Origin: Massilia phosphatilytica
GTDB lineage: Bacteria; Pseudomonadota; Gammaproteobacteria; Burkholderiales; Burkholderiaceae_D
DNA: 64,000 nt
Reading direction: 5' to 3'
Assembly (NCBI RefSeq): GCF_002968015.1
Contig: NZ_PUIP01000010.1
Coordinates: 124,001-188,000 of the forward strand
The notes below the pieces were generated by a model. It ran no database searches. It was not told the origin of the DNA and saw nothing but the letters and a program-made list of their open reading frames with translations. Position numbers and translations under genes: made by a program. Positions 8,390 through 17,800 of this stretch are shown here, one piece after another. Position 1 is the stretch's first letter. Each line of letters starts with the position of its first letter.

Positions 8390-9957
8390 CAGAGACCCCA
8401 GTTCCAGTGGTCCGCGAGATGCATGCCGACGACCAGCACGGCCAGCACGCCCGTCACGCACGCGACGAACATCAGCAGGCGATTTGTGCGGCGCTGCTCG
8501 ACCAGCAGCATGGCCATGACGGCGTCCTGGTCGACTTCGCGGTGCGCATGCTTTTCCAGCACCTGGTGCGCGAGGCGCGGCAGTTGCGGGAAGATCGCCG
8601 CGTAACGTGGGGCCTCGTCGCGCAGGTGGTCGACGAAGGCGCGCCAGCCGACCTGCTCGGCCATCCAGCGCTCCAGGTACGGTTTCGCCGTCTTCCACAA
8701 GTCGAGGTCCGGGTCGAGCTGGCGGCCCAGGCCCTCGATGTTCAACATGGTCTTCTGCAACAGGACGAGCTGCGGCTGTACTTCGACGTTGAAACGGCGC
8801 GACGTCTGGAACAGGCGCAGCAGCACCTGGCCGAAGGAAATGTCTTTCAGTGGGCGATCAAAGATCGGCTCGCACGTGGCGCGCACGGCCGCTTCCAGTT
8901 CATCGACGCGGGTCTCGCGCGGCGCCCAGCCTGATTCGATGTGCGCCTCGGCCACGCGCTTGTAGTCGCGCCGGAAGAAGGCGAGGAAGTTCTGCGACAG
9001 GTAATCCTTGTCGAAATCGTTCAGCGTGCCGACGATGCCGAAGTCCAGCGCGATGTAGCGCCCGAACGTGTCCGGATCGATCGACACGAGGATATTACCT
9101 GGGTGCATGTCCGCGTGAAAAAAGCCATCGCGGAAGACTTGCGTGAAGAAAATCTCGACACCGTCGCTGGACAATTTCTTGAGGTCGACGCCGGCCGCGA
9201 CGAGGCGGTCGGTCTGCGAGATCGGGATGCCATTCATGCGCTCCATCACGATCACGCTGCTGGAGCAATAATCCCAGTACATCTCCGGTACGAGCAGCAG
9301 GTCGGAATTCGCGAAATTGCGCCGCAGCTGGCTCGCGTTGGCGGCCTCGCGCATCAGGTCGAGCTCGTCGTGCAGGTATTTGTCGAACTCGGCCACGACT
9401 TCGCGCGGCTTCAAACGGCGGCTGTCGGCCCATACCTTTTCGATGACGCCCGCGGCCATCTGCATCAGGGCAATGTCCTCGTCGATCGTCGTCTTCATGC
9501 CCGGACGCAGCACCTTGACGGCGACCTCCTTGCCATTCTTGAGCGTGGCAAAGTGCACCTGGGCGATCGACGCGGACGCGACCGGCGTGCGCTCGAACGA
9601 GGCGAACAGGTTCTCCGGCGACGCGCCGAGGGAACGCGTGATCTGGGCGACGGCCAGGTCGGAATCGAACGGCGGCACGCGGTCCTGCAGCAGCGACAGC
9701 TCGGCCACGATGTCCGGCGGCATCAGGTCGGGCCGGGTCGACAGCACCTGGCCGAATTTCACGAAAATCGGGCCCAGCTCTTCCAGCGCGAGACGCAGAC
9801 GGATCGCGCGCGGCGACGTGATGCGGCGCCAGAAGAACACGGTATTGATCAGGCGGGCGGTGCGAGGTACGTGCAGGCCGGAAATTGCGATCTCGTCCAG
9901 GCCATATTTGACGATGACGGTGAAGATCTTCAGCAGGCGCAGGAATTTCAGGATCAT
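8389..9957 (-). CDS. ubiB: UbiB, ubiquinone biosynthesis ATPase/kinase-like protein
   Basis: 522-residue ABC1/UbiB atypical kinase, needed for aerobic ubiquinone synthesis at the inner membrane. Seen are the KxGQ signature (GPIFVKFGQVLSTRPDLMP), the Ala-rich loop (VASASIAQVH), the invariant Lys (EVAVKVLRPG), the catalytic segment FFHADMHPGNILV and the DFG-like ALDFGIVG. A C-terminal hydrophobic segment (LLMFVACVTGVLAVLVVGM) anchors it. Its ATG overlaps the ubiJ stop by one base, and its own stop overlaps the next ATG in the same way. Confidence 0.97.
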   Translation of the reverse strand: MILKFLRLLKIFTVIVKYGLDEIAISGLHVPRTARLINTVFFWRRITSPRAIRLRLALEELGPIFVKFGQVLSTRPDLMPPDIVAELSLLQDRVPPFDSDLAVAQITRSLGASPENLFASFERTPVASASIAQVHFATLKNGKEVAVKVLRPGMKTTIDEDIALMQMAAGVIEKVWADSRRLKPREVVAEFDKYLHDELDLMREAANASQLRRNFANSDLLLVPEMYWDYCSSSVIVMERMNGIPISQTDRLVAAGVDLKKLSSDGVEIFFTQVFRDGFFHADMHPGNILVSIDPDTFGRYIALDFGIVGTLNDFDKDYLSQNFLAFFRRDYKRVAEAHIESGWAPRETRVDELEAAVRATCEPIFDRPLKDISFGQVLLRLFQTSRRFNVEVQPQLVLLQKTMLNIEGLGRQLDPDLDLWKTAKPYLERWMAEQVGWRAFVDHLRDEAPRYAAIFPQLPRLAHQVLEKHAHREVDQDAVMAMLLVEQRRTNRLLMFVACVTGVLAVLVVGMHLADHWNWGL

Positions 9958-10610
9958 CAGTGGTCCGAAGGCGTATCAGGGGTCGTCGGAACGGGAACGG
10001 CGCTGCGCGCGGCCAGCTTCTGCTCCAGTTTGGCGATGCGTTTGGCCGTGCGCTCGACATCGTCGCGCAGGTGCCCGACGTCGTCGGCGAAATCATCAAC
10101 CGTCGCGGGCCGCACGAGCACGCGACGTTCTTCCAGCAGGAATTCGGCGACGTTTTCCGCAAGCCGGCGTCCGGCCGTGGCCGCGCCCGTCACCGCGGAA
10201 CGCGCGCCGCCGGCCAGGCGCACGGCGCCGATCGGCCCGACCACCCGCTCGAGGTCGTGCTCGGCATCCCAGCGCAGGCCCTTGGACAATTGCGAGATCG
10301 TGTTCGCGAACTCCGCATCGCCCTCGATGCGCACATACGAAAACGCGCGGTCGCGGTTCTGCAGGATCAGCGGCAGGTCGGAGAGCTTGACGTGGATGGT
10401 GACGCTGGCCGCGTCATCGACGCCCGCCGTCTCGAGCATGCCGTCGCGCGCGACGCGCATGCGCAGGGCCAAATGCCCCGTATCGATGACAGCGGTCTTG
10501 CCGGCATGACGCAACAGCGCATCGCGCGCCCAGGCTTCCTGTGCCAGCAGGTGATTGATCGTCGCGACGGCCGGGGCCGACGGCGACAGGAAAGAGGAAG
10601 TCGAAGACAT
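9957..10610 (-). CDS. ubiJ: UbiJ, SCP2-domain ubiquinone biosynthesis accessory factor
   Basis: 217-residue protein, the usual size for UbiJ, a lipid-binding scaffold of the ubiquinone hydroxylation complex. The SCP2-like part runs from about residue 15 to 120 (ATINHLLAQEAWARDALLRH ... SVTIHVKLSDLP). The C-terminal third is a predicted coiled coil (HLRDDVERTAKRIAKLEQKLA). It is placed directly before ubiB with a TGATG overlap, the classical arrangement. Start 10610 lies just below a strong hairpin with a T-tract, and no good Shine-Dalgarno is visible. The family call rests on context and pattern. Confidence 0.87.
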   Translation of the reverse strand: MSSTSSFLSPSAPAVATINHLLAQEAWARDALLRHAGKTAVIDTGHLALRMRVARDGMLETAGVDDAASVTIHVKLSDLPLILQNRDRAFSYVRIEGDAEFANTISQLSKGLRWDAEHDLERVVGPIGAVRLAGGARSAVTGAATAGRRLAENVAEFLLEERRVLVRPATVDDFADDVGHLRDDVERTAKRIAKLEQKLAARSAVPVPTTPDTPSDH

Positions 10611-10620
10611 ATTTTGGTGT

Positions 10621-10658
10621 TCACAAAATAAAACCGCCCGGCATAGGTCGGGCGGTTT
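10621..10658 (-). terminator. Strong intrinsic terminator between the Tim44-like gene and ubiJ
   Basis: On the minus strand AAACCGCCCG pairs perfectly with CGGGCGGTTT (10-bp stem, 8-nt loop) and runs into TTTTATTTT. It lies after the Tim44-like stop (10719) and ends only about 10 bases before the ubiJ ATG, so it must either cut off or attenuate readthrough into ubiJ-ubiB. Confidence 0.8.
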
Positions 10659-10718
10659 CGATCTTACCAGTTCACCAGAGCATAAACCCCGGAGCACGGA
10701 ACATTTCTTGCGAAACTT

Positions 10719-11684
10719 TTAAGTGATCTGCTGAATGCCCGCCAACACCCACCCGCCATTGCCGGCCAGCGGCTTGGCAAGGTTCCACACTTCGACGAAC
10801 GGTTCCGGCGCCGCACCCGGCGCGTTGCGGATCATGCCGTTGAACTGGACGCTCGCGAGGTAATCGCGGTCGGTCGTCTCGATGCCCAGCAGTTGCGAAT
10901 CGATGCTGACGACTTCCGTGTAATCCGGCTGGCCGCCCCGTTCCTGGATCTGCAGCGACAGTTCGGCATACACCTCGGGCGACGTGAATTCGCGCAGATC
11001 GGCCAGGTCGCCGCGGTCCCAGGCCGCTTGCATGCGGATGAACGAGGACCTGGCGTGGCGCAGGAAGGCATCCGTGTCGAACCCGGCCGGCACGCCCCAC
11101 TGCTCATGCGCGGGCGCGGCCTTGTCGAGGGACGGCGCATTCGAGAAGCCCGATTGGAAGCCGCCCTGGTTGCCGGCGCTTTGAGAGCCCGAGTACGCGT
11201 TGTTCAGGCCCGAACCGATCTCCGGCGTGGCCGAGGCCGAGGCCGGCACGGGATTCTGGTTAAAACCCGTAAAAGTCGGGTTCGCCGGCGTGTCCTTGCG
11301 GCGGAACATGCGGATGATGAACATCACGGCGAACACGAGCAGCAGGATCATCAGGATCGACGACAGGGCGCTGGCCATCGCGCCGCCGATGCCGAAGTGC
11401 GAGAACAGCGCGCCGAGGCCGAGGCCGAGCAAGGCGCCTCCCAGCACGCCTTTCCACATGCTCGGCCGTTTCTGCGGCACCTGGGCCGGCGCCACCGGAG
11501 CCGGGGCCGGACGCTGCTGGTACGACGGCTGCGGGGACGGCGCGGGTGCCGGTGCCGGCGCGCGCATGCGGCTCACGGACTGCGACTGGCGGCCGAACGA
11601 ACGGCCGCCGCCGACCGGGCGCGCATCGGCGACGCTGGACAGCGTCATCAGCGCGATCATCATGCTGGCCAAGAACTTTTTCAT
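10719..11684 (-). CDS. Tim44-like domain membrane protein
   Basis: 321-residue protein. Signal peptide/anchor at residues 1-22 (MKKFLASMMIALMTLSSVADA), then a Pro/Ala/Gln-rich linker (APAPAPSPQPSYQQRPAP). A Gly-rich double hydrophobic region follows (GVLGGALLGLGLGALFSHFG, SALSSILMILLLVFAVMFII). The C-terminal Tim44-like domain spans about residues 200-321 (DTDAFLRHARSSFIRMQAAWDRGD). GAGGTGA precedes the ATG. It lies between ubiE (9 bp after its stop) and ubiJ, a placement conserved in Burkholderiales. In mitochondria Tim44 helps protein import; the bacterial role is undefined. Confidence 0.9.
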   Translation of the reverse strand: MKKFLASMMIALMTLSSVADARPVGGGRSFGRQSQSVSRMRAPAPAPAPSPQPSYQQRPAPAPVAPAQVPQKRPSMWKGVLGGALLGLGLGALFSHFGIGGAMASALSSILMILLLVFAVMFIIRMFRRKDTPANPTFTGFNQNPVPASASATPEIGSGLNNAYSGSQSAGNQGGFQSGFSNAPSLDKAAPAHEQWGVPAGFDTDAFLRHARSSFIRMQAAWDRGDLADLREFTSPEVYAELSLQIQERGGQPDYTEVVSIDSQLLGIETTDRDYLASVQFNGMIRNAPGAAPEPFVEVWNLAKPLAGNGGWVLAGIQQIT

Positions 11685-11693
11685 CTGCTCACC

Positions 11694-12428
11694 TCAAAGT
11701 TTGATGCCGGTGTGCAGTGCGGCCACACCGGCCGTCAGGTTGTAGTACTGCACGCGTTCCAGGCCAGCCGTTTCCATCATCGACTTCAGCGTTTCCTGGT
11801 CCGGATGCATGCGGATCGATTCCGCCAGATACCGGTAGCTTTCCGCATCGTTGGCGATGCGCTGGCCCAGCCACGGCAACACCGAGAACGAGTACACGTC
11901 GTACGGCTTTTGCAGCGCCGGCGCGACTTTCGAAAACTCCAGCACCAGCAACTTGCCGCCCGGCTTGAGCACCCGGCGCATTTCCGCCAGTGCCTGATCC
12001 TTGTGCGTCATGTTGCGCAGGCCAAAAGCCACGCTGACGCGATCGAAATAATTGTCCGGGAACGGCAGTTTTTCCGCGTCACAAAGCAAGGTGGGGGTGA
12101 CCAGGCCCTTGTTCAATAGACGATCGCGGCCTACGCGCAGCATCGACTCGTTGATGTCCGTGAGCCAGACCTCGCCACTCGGTCCCGCCTGCTTGGCGAA
12201 CGCCTTCGACAAATCGCCCGTGCCGCCGGCGATATCGAGCACCTTGAAGCCGGGACGGATGCCGGCCTGGGCGATGGTGAACGCCTTCCACACGCGGTGC
12301 AGGCCGGCGGACATCAGGTCGTTCATCACGTCGTATTTGGACGCGACCGAGTGGAATACCTTGGCTACCTCGTGGACCTTCTCGTCTTCCGAGACGGTCT
12401 TGTAGCCGAAATGGGTGGTGTTGGTCAT
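11694..12428 (-). CDS. ubiE: Demethylmenaquinone/2-methoxy-6-polyprenyl-1,4-benzoquinol methylase
   Basis: 244-residue C-methyltransferase of ubiquinone synthesis. It shows the UbiE start THFGYKTVSEDEK, the family block VHEVAKVFHSVASKYDVMNDLMS, the SAM motif VLDIAGGTGDLSKAF and the post-motif NMTHKDQALAEMRRVLKPGG. Length is standard. It heads the minus-strand ubi block. Upstream lie TATAAT (12455-12460 on the minus strand) and an 8-bp perfect inverted repeat that ends 2 bases before the ATG. Confidence 0.97.
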   Translation of the reverse strand: MTNTTHFGYKTVSEDEKVHEVAKVFHSVASKYDVMNDLMSAGLHRVWKAFTIAQAGIRPGFKVLDIAGGTGDLSKAFAKQAGPSGEVWLTDINESMLRVGRDRLLNKGLVTPTLLCDAEKLPFPDNYFDRVSVAFGLRNMTHKDQALAEMRRVLKPGGKLLVLEFSKVAPALQKPYDVYSFSVLPWLGQRIANDAESYRYLAESIRMHPDQETLKSMMETAGLERVQYYNLTAGVAALHTGIKL

Positions 12429-12429
12429 G

Positions 12430-12454
12430 GTGGCAAGTCGTTTAGTCTTGCCAC
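12430..12454 (-). promoter_or_regulatory. Perfect inverted repeat in the ubiE leader
   Basis: GTGGCAAG-N9-CTTGCCAC, between the ubiE -10 candidate and its ATG. It could be an operator at the transcription start or an RNA hairpin masking the start region, which lacks an obvious Shine-Dalgarno sequence. Confidence 0.5.
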
Positions 12455-12460
12455 ATTATA
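12455..12460 (-). promoter_or_regulatory. Candidate -10 element of ubiE
   Basis: TATAAT on the minus strand within CTGTATAATGTGG, 27 bases before the ATG. The -35 region is not clear. Confidence 0.4.
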
Positions 12461-12541
12461 CAGGGGGGGTGTGCGCTCAGCTTAAAGGTGACTTACCGGG
12501 CGGCGGCATTGCCGGAAATGCAAAAAGACAACGGCGTCATT

Positions 12542-12547
12542 TATAAT
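12542..12547 (+). promoter_or_regulatory. Candidate -10 element of the secreted unknown gene
   Basis: TATAAT 29 bases before the ATG at 12576, divergent from the ubiE promoter. A good -35 hexamer is not visible. Confidence 0.35.
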
Positions 12548-12575
12548 TGTTGAGATAATCACAACAAGGAAGCCC

Positions 12576-13460
12576 ATGACCGCCATCCGTCTCGTCGTCT
12601 GCGCCGCCCTGGCCCTGGCCGTCTCGTCGGCCGGCGCGATGACCGCCGTCGAGCGCCGCGTTACGACCGCCACGGCGCCGCACCTCAGGCTCGCAACCGC
12701 CGGCAAGCCCGTCACCGTTCATTACGTGCACCGCGGGGATGATGACCGCAACAACCAGATGCTGCGCACCATGTTCGACGTCCTCAAGCATGCGGTGGCC
12801 GTCTGCGTCGAATCGAAGCGGCGTCTCGGCCAGCCCGCGCATCCGCCCTCCGAATTTCCGGACCAGGTATTGCACGGGCACAGTTTCGAGTACGCGGCCC
12901 CCAATCGCAGGATCACGTACAACGTGGGCTACCTGGTGAACATGGCCGACGACTGCAGCCTGGCCGAAGTCGAAACGCGTACGGCCAGGCTGAGCTCCGC
13001 CAGGGGCGATTGCGACATCGATCTCGTGCACCACACGGCGACCGGCGTGTGCGACGCGACGGACCATGCCGACGCCCCGCGCGCGCCCATCCCGATCCAG
13101 CCGACGCGCGCGCAGCACGACGCCACTATCGCGGCGATGCGGGCCGATCCGCGCATGGCCGGCCAGGCGGCCATGATCGACCAGCTGGCCAGGATGCCCG
13201 TCGGGCCGGGACCACGGCGCACCGTCGCCGGCCACGAGTGCGAACTGATCTCGGCCTTCAATGGCGGCGTCGAGGTGTGCATCAGCCGGGAGGGCAGCTT
13301 CGTCCCCTCGACCGGCACCGACGGCATCGCGCTGATGGGAAGCTTCGCGACCCTGAAGCAGAAGGCCGTCGAGGTGAAGTTCGACATGCCGGTCGACGCG
13401 TCGATCTTCACGCCGTACCGGACCGGCGGCTACACGATCACGGCGGGCAGCGGCCAGTGA
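12576..13460 (+). CDS. Secreted protein of unknown function
   Basis: 294-residue protein with a signal peptide (MTAIRLVVCAALALAVSSAGA) and an AAGGAAG ribosome site. The mature part has several Cys (VCVESKRR, DDCSLAE, GDCDIDL, GVCDATD, HECELIS, VEVCIS), suggesting disulfides in the periplasm. The last third (GTDGIALMGSFATLKQKAVEVKFDMPVDASIFTPYRTGG) resembles the closing beta-structure of exported proteins of the DUF4412 kind, but I cannot assign a family. It is a single-gene unit between the divergent ubiE and the cold-shock gene. Confidence 0.75.
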   Translation: MTAIRLVVCAALALAVSSAGAMTAVERRVTTATAPHLRLATAGKPVTVHYVHRGDDDRNNQMLRTMFDVLKHAVAVCVESKRRLGQPAHPPSEFPDQVLHGHSFEYAAPNRRITYNVGYLVNMADDCSLAEVETRTARLSSARGDCDIDLVHHTATGVCDATDHADAPRAPIPIQPTRAQHDATIAAMRADPRMAGQAAMIDQLARMPVGPGPRRTVAGHECELISAFNGGVEVCISREGSFVPSTGTDGIALMGSFATLKQKAVEVKFDMPVDASIFTPYRTGGYTITAGSGQ

Positions 13461-13590
13461 CGGCCGTGCGCGCCGCCGCGTACCTGCTGGCGCTCTGCAA
13501 GTCCATGCAATGAAAACGTTTGCACCGACGCCGATGTCGGCTTTACCACACACGATAACAATTGTGCATCCAAATTGTTAAAACTCTGCT

Positions 13591-13596
13591 TATAAT
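13591..13596 (+). promoter_or_regulatory. Candidate -10 of the cold-shock gene
   Basis: TATAAT in CTGCTTATAATGG, about 108 bases upstream of the ATG. This leaves a long leader, as known for cspA-type mRNAs. Confidence 0.45.
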
Positions 13597-13703
13597 GGAT
13601 TTCGCTTGCGCACAGTCTGGAACAGGGATGCCTTATCGCTTAACCATGTGCCGCCGGCGATAACCCATTACTTGTTAAAAAAATTCTTGAGTGAGAGAGA
13701 CAC

Positions 13704-13907
13704 ATGGCGACTGGCACCGTGAAATGGTTCAACGACGCAAAAGGCTTTGGCTTCATCAAACCTGACGATGGTGGCGACGATCTGTTCGCACACTTCTCGG
13801 CCATCAACTCGGCAGGCTTCAAATCGCTGGCGGAAAACCAGCGCGTCACCTTTGACGTGACCTCGGGCCCGAAGGGCAAGCAGGCCGCAAACATCCAGCC
13901 GCAATAA
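13704..13907 (+). CDS. CspA-family cold-shock protein
   Basis: 67-residue single cold-shock domain that binds single-stranded nucleic acid and loosens RNA structure. RNP1 (KGFGFI) and RNP2 (DLFAHF) are intact, starting MATGTVKWFNDAKGFGF. A long AT-rich leader and a downstream bidirectional terminator make it a separate transcription unit. A second copy with about 70% similar sequence lies at 63056. CspA, CspD and CspE cannot be told apart here. Confidence 0.96.
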   Translation: MATGTVKWFNDAKGFGFIKPDDGGDDLFAHFSAINSAGFKSLAENQRVTFDVTSGPKGKQAANIQPQ

Positions 13908-13960
13908 TCCCCGACCGGGACCGCAGACCGGATAACGCCGGCCCACCAGGCCGGACAACG

Positions 13961-13996
13961 AAAAAAGCGCCGTGTGTCACACCGGCGCTTTTTTTC
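13961..13996. terminator. Bidirectional intrinsic terminator
   Basis: AAAAAAGCGCCG ... CGGCGCTTTTTTT with an extended TGTG/CACA inner stem. It serves the cold-shock gene on the plus strand and the convergent DUF971 gene on the minus strand, whose stop is at 13998. Confidence 0.85.
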
Positions 13997-13997
13997 G

Positions 13998-14426
13998 TTA
14001 GTGGCTGCAGCCGCCGCCGCTACCGCAACCGCCACCCTTCGGCCCGGCCGCCGGCACGGCGCTCGCCTCGCGGCCGCTGTCGCCTTCATACCCCGCCGCG
14101 TGCAGGCGGCCCAGGTAATCCTGCCACAGCGCGTCGTGCTCATTACCCAGCTTGTACAGGTAGTCCCACGTAAAGATGCCGGACTCGTGGCCGTCCGTGA
14201 ACAGCGGTTTGACGCCGTAGTTCCCGACCGGCTCGACGCCGCGGATGCCCACGTCGCGCTTGCCGACCTGCAGCACTTCCTGGCCCGGACCGTGGCCCTT
14301 CACTTCGGCCGACGGCGAGTACACGCGCAGCAGCTCGAACGGGATGGAGAAGGCGGCGCCGTCGTCGAAGGCGATTTCCAGGATCTTCGATTGCTGGCGG
14401 ACGGTGAGGTTGGTGGGAGTCGGCAT
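13998..14426 (-). CDS. DUF971 (gamma-butyrobetaine hydroxylase N-terminal-like) protein
   Basis: 142-residue protein with the DUF971 fold: LTVRQQSKILEIAFDDGAAFSIPFELLRVYSP, then VGNYGVKPLFTDGHESGIFTWDYL. The C-terminus carries a Gly/Cys/His tail (GGGCGSGGGCSH) that could bind metal. DUF971 is thought to act in Fe-S or iron-linked chemistry; no activity is proven. It lies 30 bp downstream of the HIT gene on the same strand. A second, shorter DUF971 protein is encoded at 46749 in a different context. Confidence 0.88.
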   Translation of the reverse strand: MPTPTNLTVRQQSKILEIAFDDGAAFSIPFELLRVYSPSAEVKGHGPGQEVLQVGKRDVGIRGVEPVGNYGVKPLFTDGHESGIFTWDYLYKLGNEHDALWQDYLGRLHAAGYEGDSGREASAVPAAGPKGGGCGSGGGCSH

Positions 14427-14456
14427 GGTGTCGTGTGCTGTGAGCGAAAGCTTATT

Positions 14457-14888
14457 TTAGCGGCTCGCGAACCTGCGCGCGATCGCCTCCGCCAGTTGCG
14501 GCACCAGGGCCCGGCGCGCGACCAGCACCACTTCGTCCGTCGTGCGCTGCGCCTGCGCCCACACGGGCGCGGGGAAATGCGCATCGTCGGCGTAGCGCGG
14601 GATCACGTGCCAGTGCAGGTGCGGCACGACGTTGCCGAGGCTCGCCACGTTGACCTTCAGCGGCTGCATCACCTCGCGCACGGCGAGTTCCAGCTTGTAC
14701 ACGGCATCGTTCAGCAGCAGGCGATCCGCGTCCACCAGGTCGCTCACTTCGCGCACGTGGTCTTTCCAGATCACGCGCGCGAAGCCGGGATAGTTGGCGT
14801 CGTCGACGAGGATGACCGCGAACTTGTCGTTGTCGACGACGGTAGGCGCCGACAACTCGCACAGCTCGCAGCCGGCCACGCGGGTCAT
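14457..14888 (-). CDS. HIT-family nucleotide hydrolase/transferase
   Basis: 143-residue histidine-triad protein. The triad motif HLHWHVIPR is present at about residues 90-98. An N-terminal CxLC pair (GCELCEL) matches a subset of bacterial HIT proteins. It probably hydrolyses a nucleoside phosphoramidate or dinucleotide. Its ATG overlaps the stop of the upstream oxidoreductase by four bases (ATGA), so it is translationally coupled. Confidence 0.92.
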   Translation of the reverse strand: MTRVAGCELCELSAPTVVDNDKFAVILVDDANYPGFARVIWKDHVREVSDLVDADRLLLNDAVYKLELAVREVMQPLKVNVASLGNVVPHLHWHVIPRYADDAHFPAPVWAQAQRTTDEVVLVARRALVPQLAEAIARRFASR

Positions 14889-17800
14889 ACGAGCACCCGC
14901 TCGATGCCACCATTGTTGGCGTTGGCGACGTAGTTCGGCAACCAGTTCTCGCCCAGCAGGTGGCGCGCCATCTCGACGACGATGTAGTCGGCGGTGGTGC
15001 CCGAATCGTCGTTGTAGCGCGACAGGCCCTGCAGGCAGGACGGGCAGCTCGTCAGGATCTTGACGTCGCCCGTGAAGCCGTCTTCACGCAGCTTGTCGGC
15101 GCCCTTCACCATTTCCTGCTCTTTGCGGAAGCGGACCTGGGTCGAGATGTCCGGACGACTCACGGCGAACGTGCCCGACTCGCCGCAGCAGCGGTCGTTC
15201 TTCTCGATCTTGACGTTGTCGACGGTCTGCACGAGCGCATTCACGGTCTTCACCGAATCCTGCAGCTTCATCGGCGTGTGGCACGGGTCGTGGTACATGT
15301 AGCGCGTACCGGTGACGCCTTCCAGCTTGACGCCCTTCTCCATCAGGTATTCGTGGATGTCGATGAGGCGGCAGCCCGGGAAGATCTTGTCGAACTCGTA
15401 GTTCGCCAGCGAGTCGTAGCAGGTGCCGCACGACACCACGACCGTCTTGATGTCGAGGTAGTTCAGCGTGTTGGCCATGCGGTGGAACAGCACGCGGTTA
15501 TCCGTCACCATCTTGTCGGCCTTGTCGTACTGGCCGGCGCCGCGCTGCGGATAGCCGCAGCACAGGTAACCCGGCGGCAGCACGGTCTGCACGCCCACTT
15601 CCCACAGCATCGCCTGCGTGGCCAGGCCCACCTGCGAGAACAGGCGCTCGGAACCGCAGCCCGGGAAGTAGAACACGGCTTCCGTATCGGCGTTCGTCAC
15701 CTTCGGGTTGCGGATGATCGGGATGATCTTGTCGTCCTCGATGTCCAGCAGCGCGCGCGCCGTCTTCTTCGGCAGGTTGCCCGGCATCTTCTTGTTGACG
15801 AAGTGGATCACCTGCTCGCGGATCGGCGCCTTGCCGGTCGTCGGAGGCGGTGCCTTCGTCTGCTCTTTCGCGACGGCCTTCAGCACGGTCGCACCGAGAC
15901 GCTGGGCCTTGTAGCCCCAGTCGATCATCCCCTTGCGCATCGCGTTGATCGTCGTCGGATCGGTCGCGTTCAGGAAGAACATGCCCGCGCGATGGGCCGG
16001 CTTGAAGCTGCGCTTGTCCATCTTGCGCAGCAGGTTACGCATGTTCATCGAGACGTCGCCGAAGTCGATGTTGACCGGGCACGGCGTCACGCACTTGTGG
16101 CACACGGTGCAGTGGTCGGACACGTCCTCGAATTCTTCCCAGTGGCGGATCGACACGCCGCGGCGCGTCTGCTCTTCGTACAGGAAAGCTTCGATCAGCG
16201 CGGACGTCGCGAGGATCTTGTCGCGCGGCGAGTACAGCAGGTTCGATTGCGGCACGTGCGTCGTGCACACGGGCTTGCACTTGCCGCAGCGGAGGCAGTC
16301 CTTCACGCTGTTGGCGATCTCGCCGATGTCGCTCTGCTGCATGATCAGCGACTCGTGGCCCATCAGGCCGAACGACGGCGTGTAGGCGTTGCGCAGGTCG
16401 GCGTACGCGGTGTCGCTGTTGAGCAGCTTGCCCTTGTTGAAGCGGCCTTCCGGGTCCACGCGCTGCTTGTAGTCGCGGAAGTCGCGGATCTCGTCCTCGG
16501 TGAGGAATTCCAGCTTCGTGATGCCGATGCCGTGTTCGCCCGAGATGACGCCGTCCAGCGAACGCGCGAGCTTCATGATGCGCTCGACGGCCTTGTGCGC
16601 GTCCTGCAGCATCGCGTAGTCGTCCGAGTTCACCGGCAGGTTCGTGTGCACGTTGCCGTCGCCCGCGTGCATGTGCAGCGCGACGAACACGCGCGAACGC
16701 AGCACGCGCTTGTGGATCGCGGTGGCTTCGGCGAGGATCGGCTCGTAGGCCGCGCCGTTGAAGATCTGGCGCAGCGGCGCGCGGATCTCCTGCTTCCACG
16801 AGACGCGCACGGTGTGGTCCTGCACGACGTCGAACAGCTTCGCACCCGGCTGCTGCGCGAGGCGCGCCTGGAACGTGCCGGTGAGGCCGTCGAGGCCGAA
16901 GTCGGCCAGTTTATCCAGCACGGCGCCCAGCGGCTGGTCGAGGTTCGCCAGGATCCACGTCCAGCGCGCGGACACGCGGGCCAGCAGATCGTCGCCCTGC
17001 TGCGGACGGTCGCCGAGGATCTCTTCCTTCGACACGCCTTCGCCGGTGGCGTCGTCCGCCTTCGTCACTTCCAGGTTCCCGGACGCGAAGTACGCGTGCA
17101 ATTCCTCGACGAGCTGCAGCTTGTTCTTGATCGACAGCTCGACGTTGATGCGCTCGATGCCGTCCGTGTACTCGCCCATCCGGTTCAACGGAATGACGAC
17201 GTCCTCGTTGATCTTGAAGGCGTTCGTGTGGCGCGCGATGGCCGCGGTGCGCGAGCGGTCGAGCCAGAACTTTTTACGGGCTTCCGGGCTGACGGCGACG
17301 AAGCCTTCGCCCACGCGCATGTTCGCGAGACGCACGACTTCCGACGTGGCCAGCGCGACGGCGTTCTCGTCGTCGCCGACGATGTCACCGAACAGCGCCA
17401 TCTTCGGCAGGGTGCCGCGCTTGGACTTGGTCGCATAGCCGACGGCGCGCAGGTAGCGTTCGTCCAGGTGTTCGAGGCCCGCGAGGCGCAGGCTGGCGAA
17501 TTCCGGCTTGCCGCTCTTCGGCAGGCTGTCCAGGTAATCCTTGATCTCGACGATCGACGGAATCGCGTCGCGCGCCTGGCCGAAGAATTCCAGCGCGACG
17601 GTGCGCGTGAACTTCGGCATCTTGTGCAGGATCCAGCGCGACGACGTGATCAGGCCATCGGTGCCCTCTTTCTGGATGCCCGGCAGGCCCGCGAGGAATT
17701 TGTCGGTGACGTCCTTGCCGAGGCCTTCCTTGCGGAAGCGGCGGCCTTCGATGGCGAGCGTCTCGGTGCGGAATGGCTGGCCTTTCGGGGCGCCCTTTTC

